Below, piece after piece: positions 27,036 through 34,875 of a stretch of 64,000 bases of DNA. The stretch spans positions 1 to 64,000 of the forward strand of contig NZ_JAPVLU010000007.1 in assembly GCF_027158205.1 (NCBI RefSeq), in the 5' to 3' direction. The stretch's first letter is position 1; the number at the start of each line of letters is the position of its first letter. The position numbers and the translations under genes were made by a program. Source of the DNA: Streptomyces sp. H39-S7. Lineage in GTDB: Bacteria > Actinomycetota > Actinomycetes > Streptomycetales > Streptomycetaceae. Below the pieces are notes generated by a model that was given only the letters and a program-made list of their open reading frames with translations, made no database searches and had not been told where the DNA came from.

Positions 27036-30000
27036 CGGCACGGAGGCGGGGGAGTCGGCCGTCGCGGGCGAGCTGCGCCGCACGATCGTCTCGCGGCTCT
27101 CCCAGTGGTACGGGCTCGTCCCGGCCGACATCGACGACGACCGGCCGTTCGCGGAACTCGGCATCACCTCACGGGACGCGGTCGCCCTCACCGCCGAACT
27201 GCGCGCCCTCACCTCGGTCCAACTGCCCGCGACCCTGCTGTGGGAGGCGCCGACGCTGGGCCGGCTGCTGTCCATGGTCGAGGCCGCGGAGCGGGAGAGC
27301 GGCACCGTGGCGCCCGCTCCCCGGATCGCGCCGGCACCGCCGCCCGTGGCCTGGCCGGGTGCGGTCGCCGTCGTCGGTATCGGCTGCCGGCTCCCGGGCG
27401 GCATCACCTCCGCGGCCGGTTTCTGGGAGCTGCTGAGCACGGGCGGCAACGCGGTCGGCACGCTGCCCGAAGGGCGGTGGGGTCCGTTCCTCCCCGACGG
27501 CGCGCCGCCCGAGGGCATCAGCCGCCACGGCGCCTTCCTGCCCGATGTCGCCGGGTTCGACGCCGAGTTCTTCGGCATCTCCCCGCACGAGGCCACCCTC
27601 ATGGACCCGCAGCAGCGACTGCTGCTGGAGGTGGCCCGGGAGAGCCTGGACCACGCCGCCATCCCCGCGCCCGGCCTGGCCGGGACCAGCACCGGTGTGT
27701 TCATCGGGATCAGCGGCAACGAATACGCCCAGCTCACCACCGCCGACCTGGACGCGGTCGACGCGTGGACCCCGCCGGGCGCCGCCCTGAGCATCGCCGC
27801 GAACCGCCTCTCGTACGCGCTGGACCTGCGCGGTCCCAGCCTCGCCGTCGACACCGCCTGCTCCTCGTCGCTGGTCGCGGTGCACCACGCCGTCCGCAGC
27901 CTGGTGTCCGGCGAGACCGACACGGCCCTCGCCGGCGGGGTGAACCTGCTGCTGTCGCCCGCGCTGACCCTGGCGTTCCAGCGCGCGGGGGCGCTCGCGC
28001 CCGACGGGCGCTGCAAGACCTTCGACGCGGCGGCCGACGGCATGGTGCGCGGCGAGGGCTGCGCGGTCGTCGTCCTCAAGCGGCTGTCCGACGCCGAGCG
28101 GGACGGCAACCGCGTCCTCGCCGTCATCCGGTCGACCGCCGTCAACTCCGACGGCCGCTCCAACGGGCTGCTGGCCCCCAACCCCGAGGCCCAGCGCGCC
28201 CTGCTGGAGCAGGCGCACGCCGGTGACGGCGGCGAACTGGACTACGTCGAGGCGCACGGCACGGGCACCGCGCTCGGCGACCCCATCGAGGCGCACGCCC
28301 TGGGGGCCGTACTCGGCCGGGGCCGTGAACCGGACCAGCCACTGCTCATCGGCTCCGCGAAGACCAACGTCGGCCACCTGGAGGCCGCGGCCGGCATCAC
28401 CGGGCTGGTCAAGACGGTGCTGGCGCTGCACCACGACGAGCTCCCGCCGCACCGCAACTTCGGCACCCCCAACCCGCTCATCGACTTCGACGCGCTGGGG
28501 CTGCGGGTGGTCGACGCCCCGGAGCCCTGGCCGCGGTACTCGGGCCGGGCCACCGCGGGAGTCTCCGCCTTCGGGTTCGGCGGCACCAACGCGCATGTCG
28601 TGCTGGAGGAGTACCGTCCCGCGCCGCACCGGGCGCCGCCGCCCGGGGCAGCGCCATCGGTCACCCTCCTGGACGCGCTGTCCGCCGCCCGGCTGCGTGC
28701 GGACGCGGCGGGGCTGAGCGACTGGCTGACGTCGTCCGCGGCCCGGGGGGCCACGATCGAGGACGTCGCCCGTACGCTGCACGGCCGCACCGGTCGCGGC
28801 CGGTACCGCGCGGCGGTCGTCGCGGGCAGCCGTGAGGACGCCGCGGAGGCGTTCGCCTGCCTCGCCGAGGGCCGGCCCCATCCAGCGGTCGTCACCGGCG
28901 GTCCGGCCGTCGAGAGCGCCCGGCCCGTCTGGGTGTTCTCCGGCTACGGCTCCCAGTGGCCGGGCATGGCCCGCCGGCTGCTGACGGCGGAACCCGCGTT
29001 CGCCGAGGCCGTGGAGCTGCTGGAACCCCTGCTGCTCGAGCACGCGGGCCTCACGCTGCGCGAACTGCTGGAACCCGGCGCGGAGCTGTCGTCCCCGTCG
29101 GTCGTGCAGCCGGTGCTGTACGCGCTCCAGGTCGCCCTGGCCGGGCTCTGGCGCGCGTACGGGATCGAACCGGCGGCCGTCATCGGCCACTCCATGGGCG
29201 AGGTCGCCGCCGCCGTGGTCGCCGGAGCTCTCGACGTCGAGACCGGGACCCGCGTCATCGCGACCCGCTCCCGGCTGCTCGACGGTCTGTCGGGCGGGGC
29301 GATGGCCGTGGTGGAAATCTCCGCCGCGCAGGTGACCGCGCACGCCGTGGAGTGGCCCAGCCTGCGGGTCGCCGTCCACTCGTCGCCCGGCCAGAGCGTC
29401 GTCACCGGTACCGCGGACGACATCGGCGGCCTGATCGCCCGGGTGGAACGGGAGGGCGGGCTCGCCCGTTCGCTCGGGGTCACGGCCGCCGGGCACTCCC
29501 CGCAGGTCGATCCGCTCCTCGGCCCACTGGCCGAACAACTCGGCGCGGTGGCGCACACACCGCCCCGCGTTCCCTTCTACGGCACCGTCCTGGACTCGCC
29601 CCGCGAGGTGCCGGTCTTCGACACCGGCTACTGGGTGGCGGGTCTGCGCCGACCCGTGCGGTTCGCCCAGGCGGTCGCCGCCGCGGCGGCCGACGGGCAC
29701 CGGCTGTTCGTCGAGGTCTCCCCGCACCCCACGCAACTGCATCCGCTCGCCGAGACGCTGCGGGCCTCGGACACGGCGGACACAGCGGGCACGGCGCTGT
29801 TCGCGACGCTGCGCCGCAACGCCGACGACGCCTTCTCGTTCCGGCACGGCCTGGCGGGGCAGCTGGTGCGCGGGGTGCCCGTCGACGGCGGCGCCCTGCA
29901 CGGGGGCGGGCGGATCGTGGATGTGCCGAGCGGTGGCTGGCGGCACCGCGACTACTGGGTGAAGGGGCGGCTGGCGGCGCGGCGGCAGGAGCCCGAGTCC

Positions 30001-31374
30001 CTGCCGGTTCCCGTCGTCGAGGACCCGGTCGCCCGCCCCAGGACCGTCGTCGACCGGCTGCGGGAGCACGTGGCCCAGGTCATGGGGTACGCGCCGGAGC
30101 ACATCGACCCAGGGACACCGCTCACCGAACTCGGGCTCGACTCCCTGATGGCCGCCCGCATCCTGGCCGCCGTCGCACGGGACTTCGGCACCGTCGTCGA
30201 ACCGCGGGTGCTGCTGCGGGGCGGCACCGTCGCCGCGCTCGCCGACTGGCTGGAAGCGCCGGACGACGACGGGTCGGAGCCGTCGTCCGGGGACGGGTTC
30301 ACCGGGGTGCTGCCCCGGGACGCAGCCGAGCGCATGGTCGCCGGCGCCTGGCAGAGCGTCGCCGGCGGCCGGCCGCCCGGCGCCGAGGACGACCTGGGCC
30401 TGCAAGAACTGCCCGCGGAGCGGCGGGCGAAGCTGGCCCAGGTGCTGTCCGAGCGCGCCGGCTGGGAGGTGCCGGCAGCGGATCTGCTGCGCGGCCCGGC
30501 CACCGTCGCGGGCATCGCCGGACTGCTGCGCCCGCGCCTGGAGGCCCCCGTCAGCGGTCCGCTGCGCGTCCTGCGGGAGGGCGGCAGCCGGCCACCGCTC
30601 TTCCTGATCCATCCGGCGGGCGGCTCCACCGCCGTCTACCGCGCCCTCGTCCAGCGGCTCGGCGACGACCAGCCCTGCTACGGGCTGGAGCGGCTGCCCG
30701 GCCCCGACGCGGTCCACGAGCGGGCGGCGGCGTACGCGCGGCTGGTCCGGGAGACCCGGCCGCAGGGTCCGTGGCTGCTCGGCGGTTGGTCCTACGGCGG
30801 GGTGGTCGCCCAGGAGACGGCGCGGCTGCTGGCCGCCGACGGGAGCGTGCCCGCGCTGATCCTGATCGACAGCGTGCTGCCGCTGCCCGTCCCCGAACTG
30901 CCGCCGCTGGAGGAGGCCCGCCGCCGCTTCGCGGACTTCGCCGCGTACGTCGGGCGCACCTACGGCAGCCCGCTGCCGCTGCCCTACGAGGAGCTCGCGA
31001 CACTCGACGACGCCGGGCAGATCGCGTTGGTGGTCAAGGCGCTGGAGCAGGCGGCGGACCTCCCCGCCGCCGTGCTGGAACACCAGCGCACCTCGTATCT
31101 GGACCTGCGCAGCGGCGAACGGCACACCCCGCGCCCCTACGCCGGCCGCACGCTGCTCTACCGGGCCACGCGCAGCGCGCCGCACACCGTCCAGGACGCC
31201 CGCTACATCCGTACCGACGAGGCGCTCGGCTGGGACGGGTCCTGCCAGGACCTCTCCGTCACACCGATCGAGGGAGACCACCTGTCCCTGCTCGATCCGC
31301 CCGCGGTCGACGACCTCGCCGCACGACTCAACCACGACCTCGGCCTCAACCCGGACACGACAAGAGGGATCTGA
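27028..31374 (+). CDS. Pks13-like type I polyketide synthase (ACP-KS-AT-ACP-TE)
   Basis: 1448 aa, single condensing module without reductive domains. Order: N-terminal ACP (phosphopantetheine Ser S48 in ELGITSRDAV); KS (C278 in DTACSSSL, H410 in EAHGTGT, H450 in NVGHLEAAAG); AT (S722 in GHSMGE, with R747 in IATRSRL that binds a carboxylated substrate); second ACP (S1039 in LGLDSLMA); a carrier-like stretch about 1100-1170 (GLQEL, no Ser); and a thioesterase (S1255 in GGWSYGG, His in EGDHLSLLDP). This is the layout of mycobacterial Pks13, which condenses two acyl chains to an alpha-alkyl beta-keto product; it is somewhat shorter than Pks13. Start GTG at 27028 with AAGGAGG upstream, overlapping the FAAL. 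It overlaps the next gene by one base (TGATG). No reductase for the keto product is visible. Confidence 0.93.
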   Translation: MSDGTEAGESAVAGELRRTIVSRLSQWYGLVPADIDDDRPFAELGITSRDAVALTAELRALTSVQLPATLLWEAPTLGRLLSMVEAAERESGTVAPAPRIAPAPPPVAWPGAVAVVGIGCRLPGGITSAAGFWELLSTGGNAVGTLPEGRWGPFLPDGAPPEGISRHGAFLPDVAGFDAEFFGISPHEATLMDPQQRLLLEVARESLDHAAIPAPGLAGTSTGVFIGISGNEYAQLTTADLDAVDAWTPPGAALSIAANRLSYALDLRGPSLAVDTACSSSLVAVHHAVRSLVSGETDTALAGGVNLLLSPALTLAFQRAGALAPDGRCKTFDAAADGMVRGEGCAVVVLKRLSDAERDGNRVLAVIRSTAVNSDGRSNGLLAPNPEAQRALLEQAHAGDGGELDYVEAHGTGTALGDPIEAHALGAVLGRGREPDQPLLIGSAKTNVGHLEAAAGITGLVKTVLALHHDELPPHRNFGTPNPLIDFDALGLRVVDAPEPWPRYSGRATAGVSAFGFGGTNAHVVLEEYRPAPHRAPPPGAAPSVTLLDALSAARLRADAAGLSDWLTSSAARGATIEDVARTLHGRTGRGRYRAAVVAGSREDAAEAFACLAEGRPHPAVVTGGPAVESARPVWVFSGYGSQWPGMARRLLTAEPAFAEAVELLEPLLLEHAGLTLRELLEPGAELSSPSVVQPVLYALQVALAGLWRAYGIEPAAVIGHSMGEVAAAVVAGALDVETGTRVIATRSRLLDGLSGGAMAVVEISAAQVTAHAVEWPSLRVAVHSSPGQSVVTGTADDIGGLIARVEREGGLARSLGVTAAGHSPQVDPLLGPLAEQLGAVAHTPPRVPFYGTVLDSPREVPVFDTGYWVAGLRRPVRFAQAVAAAAADGHRLFVEVSPHPTQLHPLAETLRASDTADTAGTALFATLRRNADDAFSFRHGLAGQLVRGVPVDGGALHGGGRIVDVPSGGWRHRDYWVKGRLAARRQEPESLPVPVVEDPVARPRTVVDRLREHVAQVMGYAPEHIDPGTPLTELGLDSLMAARILAAVARDFGTVVEPRVLLRGGTVAALADWLEAPDDDGSEPSSGDGFTGVLPRDAAERMVAGAWQSVAGGRPPGAEDDLGLQELPAERRAKLAQVLSERAGWEVPAADLLRGPATVAGIAGLLRPRLEAPVSGPLRVLREGGSRPPLFLIHPAGGSTAVYRALVQRLGDDQPCYGLERLPGPDAVHERAAAYARLVRETRPQGPWLLGGWSYGGVVAQETARLLAADGSVPALILIDSVLPLPVPELPPLEEARRRFADFAAYVGRTYGSPLPLPYEELATLDDAGQIALVVKALEQAADLPAAVLEHQRTSYLDLRSGERHTPRPYAGRTLLYRATRSAPHTVQDARYIRTDEALGWDGSCQDLSVTPIEGDHLSLLDPPAVDDLAARLNHDLGLNPDTTRGI

Positions 31375-32375
31375 TGCACACACAGCGCCGCCGCCTTACC
31401 TCCCGCGCCGCCGTCACCGCGGCGGCCATCCTCGCGGCGACCGCCGCACTGACCCTCGGCCCCACCGCGCTCGCCCCCGCCGCCACGCCGGCCGCGCCGG
31501 CCCGCACCGCCCTGGACGGTGCCTCCATCGTCTCCGAGACGTGGCTCGACAGCCGCACCGTCGACCTGCAGATCAACTCCCCGGCGGTCGGCGGCACCGT
31601 CGCGACGCGGCTGCTGGTTCCCGCCGGCTGGTCCGCCCAGGCCACCCGCACCTGGCCGGTGCTCTACCTGCTCCAGGGCGCGCACGACGACTACACCTCC
31701 TGGACCCGTGAGACCGACATCAAGCAGTTCACCGCGGACAAGCAGGTCATCGTCGCCATGCCGTCGTCGGGCCCTACCGGTATCCCCAGCACCTGGTGGA
31801 ACTTCGGCTCCAACAAGCCGGACTACGAGACCTTCCAGGTCACCGAGTTGGTCCAGTTGCTGCAGCAGAACTACCGGGCCGGCACGGCGCGGGCCATCGG
31901 CGGTGTGTCCACCGGGGGCTGGGGCGCCATCGCGTTCGCCGCCCGGCACCCCGGGACGTTCAAGGCGGCCGCCTCGTACAGCGGGGTCCTGCACACGACG
32001 CTGCCCGGTATGCCGGTCGTCGTGCAGCTCATCGTGGGGCGTGAGGGCCTCCTGCCGTGGGCGCTGTGGGGCTCGCCGATCTTCCAGAGCCCGCTGTGGA
32101 ACGCCCAGAACCCCTACGCCGTGGCCTCGAAGCTGACCGGCACCAGCCTCTACCTCTCCTCCGGCACCGGCGTCGTCGGCGGGAACGGGGAGCTGAGCGC
32201 CGAGGCCCTGGAGACCACCCTGTGGCCCGCCTCCCAGAGCTTCGCCGCCCGGCTCAACCAGCTCGGCATCCCCGCCCAGACCCACTTCTACCTCGGCGGC
32301 ACCCACAGCTGGACCTACTGGCGCAACGAGTACAAGACGTCCTGGCCGCTCCTCTCCCAGGCCCTGGGACTGTGA
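31374..32375 (+). CDS. Secreted antigen-85/esterase-D-like acyltransferase or esterase
   Basis: 333 aa. Tat/Sec-like signal (QRRRLTSRAAVTAAAIL) cut near TPAAPA, then an alpha/beta-hydrolase. The nucleophile is in GGVSTGGWGAIAFA and the His in GTHSWTYWR, which matches the HSW-x-YW motif of mycolyltransferases (Ag85); LYLLQGAHDDYTSW matches the Ag85 N-terminal loop. Family members move acyl groups outside the cell. It is coupled by TGATG to the PKS, mirroring the fbp-pks13 linkage in mycobacteria. Substrate and acceptor are inferred. Confidence 0.87.
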   Translation: MHTQRRRLTSRAAVTAAAILAATAALTLGPTALAPAATPAAPARTALDGASIVSETWLDSRTVDLQINSPAVGGTVATRLLVPAGWSAQATRTWPVLYLLQGAHDDYTSWTRETDIKQFTADKQVIVAMPSSGPTGIPSTWWNFGSNKPDYETFQVTELVQLLQQNYRAGTARAIGGVSTGGWGAIAFAARHPGTFKAAASYSGVLHTTLPGMPVVVQLIVGREGLLPWALWGSPIFQSPLWNAQNPYAVASKLTGTSLYLSSGTGVVGGNGELSAEALETTLWPASQSFAARLNQLGIPAQTHFYLGGTHSWTYWRNEYKTSWPLLSQALGL

Positions 32376-32404
32376 CCGGCTGAGCGGCCGCACAGGGGCC
32401 GGGC

Positions 32405-33214
32405 TCAGGCGCGCCGCGGCTCCCAGCGGAACAGGCGCCGGGCGGCCAGCAGCACCCCGGCCGTCCACAGAGCGGTGATCAGCAGGGCGGGGACGGCGGA
32501 CTGCCAGGTGTCCAGGAAGGAGAGACCGGCCAACGGGCCGCCGTTCCAGCTCTCGTGGCCGAAGGTCCGGCCGAACCAGGCGGTGCGCAGCGCCTGTACG
32601 ACCGGGGTCAGCGGCAGGGCGTGCGCCGGCCCCTGCAGCCAGGACGGCAGGGAGGACAGGGGAGTGGCGACGCCCGCGCCGAACATGCACAGCATGAGGA
32701 CGGGCGTCGCGACCAGCGGGGACGTCTCGGCGCTCGGCGTCAGCCCGGACAGCGCCACGGCGAGCAGGGCGAACAGCAGATAGCCCGAGGCCAGGGCGAG
32801 CAGCAGCAGCGCCGGGTCGGCGGGCGGCGGCGCGTGGAACAGGCCGACGGCGAGGGCGCCCAGGACCACGGTCTGCAGCAGGACGACGATGGCGCTCGCG
32901 CCGATCTGCCCGGCGAAGACGGCACTGGGAGGCACTTCCGTGCCGCGCAGCCGCTTGAGCACCAGATCGTCGCGGCGGGCGACGACCGCGTTGAGGAGGT
33001 TGACGAAGGAGGTGACGAGCGCCAGCCCGATGAAGCCGACGGTGACGTAGCCAGCCGCGTTGACCCCGCCGATCTCCCTGTCGCGCAGCGGCGCCGCGAC
33101 GAACAGGTCCAGCAGGACGGGGAGCAGGAAGCCGATGAAGGTGGAGCGGCGGTTGCGCCAGAACACCTTCCAGGACAGCAGGAGCTGGCCGTGGGCGTAG
33201 CGGGTCCAGGTCAT
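32405..33214 (-). CDS. ABC-2 type transporter permease
   Basis: 269-aa integral membrane protein with about six helices; starts with MTWTRYAHGQLLLSWKVFWRNRRSTFIGF, the usual ABC-2 opening, and contains RLRGTEVPPSAVFAGQI. ATG at 33214 overlaps the ATPase stop by 4 bp. It forms a half exporter with the neighbouring ATPase. Convergent with the antigen-85-like gene, so it may serve lipid export; equally it could give self-protection for the RiPP cluster next door. Confidence 0.87.
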   Translation of the reverse strand: MTWTRYAHGQLLLSWKVFWRNRRSTFIGFLLPVLLDLFVAAPLRDREIGGVNAAGYVTVGFIGLALVTSFVNLLNAVVARRDDLVLKRLRGTEVPPSAVFAGQIGASAIVVLLQTVVLGALAVGLFHAPPPADPALLLLALASGYLLFALLAVALSGLTPSAETSPLVATPVLMLCMFGAGVATPLSSLPSWLQGPAHALPLTPVVQALRTAWFGRTFGHESWNGGPLAGLSFLDTWQSAVPALLITALWTAGVLLAARRLFRWEPRRA

Positions 33215-34209
33215 CGTGCCGCCGCCTTGCTGTGGTGGTCGGGCCGTACGGGGTCGTGGTCGGTCGGAGCTGCCGGAGCTGCCGGAGCTGCCGGAGCCGC
33301 CGGCCGGTCGGCCGCCAGGGCGAGGAACACATCCTCCAGCGAGGCCTGCCGCACCTCTATGCCGTCGAGTTCGACGCCGAGCGCGCCGGCCCATTCGTGC
33401 AGCACGGCCAGCGCGGGCGCCGTCCGGGCGACGGCGTAGGACACCGCGTCACCCCGTACGGCCAGGTCGGCGCCGGGAAGGCGCGGCAGGTCCGCGGCGG
33501 TGGCGCCGAGCGGCAGCGGGAACGTGATCCGGGTGCGCTGCCCGGACAGCACCTCGGCGACGGTGCCGGTGGCCGTGACGCGGCCCGCGTCCATGATGGC
33601 GACGCGGTCGGCGAGCTGCTGGGCCTCCTCCAGGTAGTGCGTGGTCAGGACCACGGTGGTGCCGGCCGCGCGCAGCTCCCTGACGAGCTGCCAGGTGGTG
33701 CGGCGTGCCTCGGGGTCCATGCCGGTGGTGGGCTCGTCGAGGAAGAGCAGTTCGGGGTCGTTGAGCACGGCGAGCGCGAGGTCCAGCCGGCGGCGCTCAC
33801 CCCCCGAGAGCTGTCCGACGCGGGTGCCCGCCTTGCTGTCGAGCCCCACCCGGCCGAGGACGTCGGCGGTGGCGCGGGCCCGCCCGGTGAAGCGGCGCCA
33901 GGCGTCCACCGTCTCCCGGACGGTCAACTCCTTGAAGAAGCCGCCCTCCTGGAGCATCACCCCGGTCCTGCGGCGGAGCGCGGGCCCGTCCGCGTAGGGA
34001 TCCAGGCCCAGCACCCGCACGGAGCCCGAGGTGGGCGGCCGGTAACCCTCGACGACTTCGAGGGTCGTGGTCTTGCCGGCCCCGTTGGTTCCCAGCAGCG
34101 CGAACAGTTCCCCGCGCCGGACGGTGAACGACACTCCGCGTACCGCCTCGTAGTCCCCGTAGGACTGCCGCAATTCTGCGACTTCTATGACTTCAGGAGT
34201 TTCTTTCAT
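33211..34209 (-). CDS. ABC transporter ATP-binding protein
   Basis: 332 aa. Walker A GTNGAGKTTT, signature QLSGGERRRLDLALA, Walker B LLFLDEPTTGMD and H-loop LTTHYLEEA are intact. The C-terminal tail is Ala/Pro repeat (encoded by a 9-bp tandem repeat). ATG at 34209 (KETPEVIEVAELRQSYG) is chosen; a TTG 36 bases upstream is possible and neither has a strong ribosome site. It pairs with the permease and is divergent from the RiPP precursor across an AT-richer promoter region. Confidence 0.88.
   Translation of the reverse strand: MKETPEVIEVAELRQSYGDYEAVRGVSFTVRRGELFALLGTNGAGKTTTLEVVEGYRPPTSGSVRVLGLDPYADGPALRRRTGVMLQEGGFFKELTVRETVDAWRRFTGRARATADVLGRVGLDSKAGTRVGQLSGGERRRLDLALAVLNDPELLFLDEPTTGMDPEARRTTWQLVRELRAAGTTVVLTTHYLEEAQQLADRVAIMDAGRVTATGTVAEVLSGQRTRITFPLPLGATAADLPRLPGADLAVRGDAVSYAVARTAPALAVLHEWAGALGVELDGIEVRQASLEDVFLALAADRPAAPAAPAAPAAPTDHDPVRPDHHSKAAAR
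33265..33300. repeat. 9-bp tandem repeat (four units) in ABC ATPase tail
   Basis: CGGAGCTGC x3 followed by CGGAGCCGC, in frame, encoding Ala-Ala-Pro units in the C-terminal tail of the ATPase. Expansion or contraction would keep frame. Confidence 0.8.
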
Positions 34210-34490
34210 AGGCACATGGTGCGCGGTACCAGAGAAGGTCTGCAAGGGGACATGAATTCATTTTACCTTCCTGAGCTGCGGGTTCAGTGAATATGTAGAA
34301 CGTCATAAGAAAGCGGTATGACATTTTGCAGGCGGTGTTTCTGACATTCTCCACTGATGTGCGGACGGCCCACGGGTGCATATTTCTCTCATCGCCGGAA
34401 GCGGCCGGGAAAACCGGAAGCCGAAGGGGACGAGGGAAACGGCGGACCGGCCCACCAGGGTCCGGCGCCGTGAATCGAGAGGAGTCGGCC
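34210..34490. promoter_or_regulatory. AT-richer divergent promoter region ahead of the RiPP precursor
   Basis: This 281-bp gap has clearly lower GC than anything around it. It holds an inverted repeat AACGTCATA (34299-34307) / TATGACATT (34317-34325) with 9-base spacing, 8 of 9 arm positions complementary. It probably carries promoters for the precursor and for the ABC ATPase and is a natural target for the LuxR-type regulators of the cluster. Exact -35/-10 boxes could not be fixed. Confidence 0.6.
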
Positions 34491-34652
34491 ATGGCTGACG
34501 ACAAGAACATCACCGAGACCGCCGCTGTCGCCGAGACCGAGCAGTTCGACATCGAGGTCGAGGAGCTGGACACCGTCTCCGGCGGCATCAGCGTCAGCTC
34601 GCTGCTCTCCGCGGCCTGCCCGGTCTCGTCCTTCAGCTCGGTCTCCAACTGA
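34491..34652 (+). CDS. RiPP precursor peptide (Ser-rich core with single Cys)
   Basis: 53 aa; start ATG with GAGAGGAG seven bases upstream. An acidic leader (MADDKNITETAAVAETEQF, then DIEVEELD) ends in a double-Gly-like VSGG at residues 31-32, the usual C39 peptidase site. The presumed 21-residue core (33-53, ISVSSLLSAACPVSSFSSVSN without its last residues here) has nine Ser, one Cys (C43), no Thr. The FDIEVEELD segment resembles leader motifs bound by leader-recognition domains of azole-forming enzymes. It is the first gene of the cluster and is followed by two strong hairpins. Modification by YcaO, SagB-type and LanM-like enzymes is inferred from the neighbours. Confidence 0.85.
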   Translation: MADDKNITETAAVAETEQFDIEVEELDTVSGGISVSSLLSAACPVSSFSSVSN

Positions 34653-34711
34653 CCTCACGGTCACGGTTGGCAAGGCCTCCGAGCCTGACGCAGTAGCGGC
34701 CGACTGAGGCC

Positions 34712-34742
34712 GGGCCGGCGGGCGTCACCGCTCCGCCGGCCC
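34712..34742 (+). terminator. Hairpin after RiPP precursor (attenuator or processing element)
   Basis: GGGCCGGCGG (34712-34721) pairs perfectly with CCGCCGGCCC (34733-34742), 11-base loop, 60 bp after the precursor stop. A partial terminator here would give more precursor than enzyme transcript. Confidence 0.6.
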
Positions 34743-34767
34743 GCCACGGCCGCGGGAATCCGCGCCT

Positions 34768-34792
34768 CGGTGGGACCGACACGGTCCCACCG
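34768..34792 (+). terminator. Second hairpin between precursor and P450
   Basis: CGGTGGGACCG (34768-34778), loop ACA, CGGTCCCACCG (34782-34792): a perfect 11-bp stem, 84 bp before the P450 start. Together with the first hairpin it forms a tandem pair. Confidence 0.55.
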
Positions 34793-34875
34793 GGGCGCCC
34801 CTCTTCCCGCACCCGGCACCCCACGAAACGAACCCAAAGACCGCCCAACCCACGGACCGACAAGGAGAACCGGGC

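Noticed and set aside
27169..31383. 1404-codon minus strand ORF
   Set aside because: Antisense of the PKS with no recognisable domain; typical for high-GC DNA.
32376..32404. Imperfect CTGAGC/GCTCAG hairpin between the acyltransferase and permease genes
   Set aside because: Needs bulges to pair; only a possible terminator.
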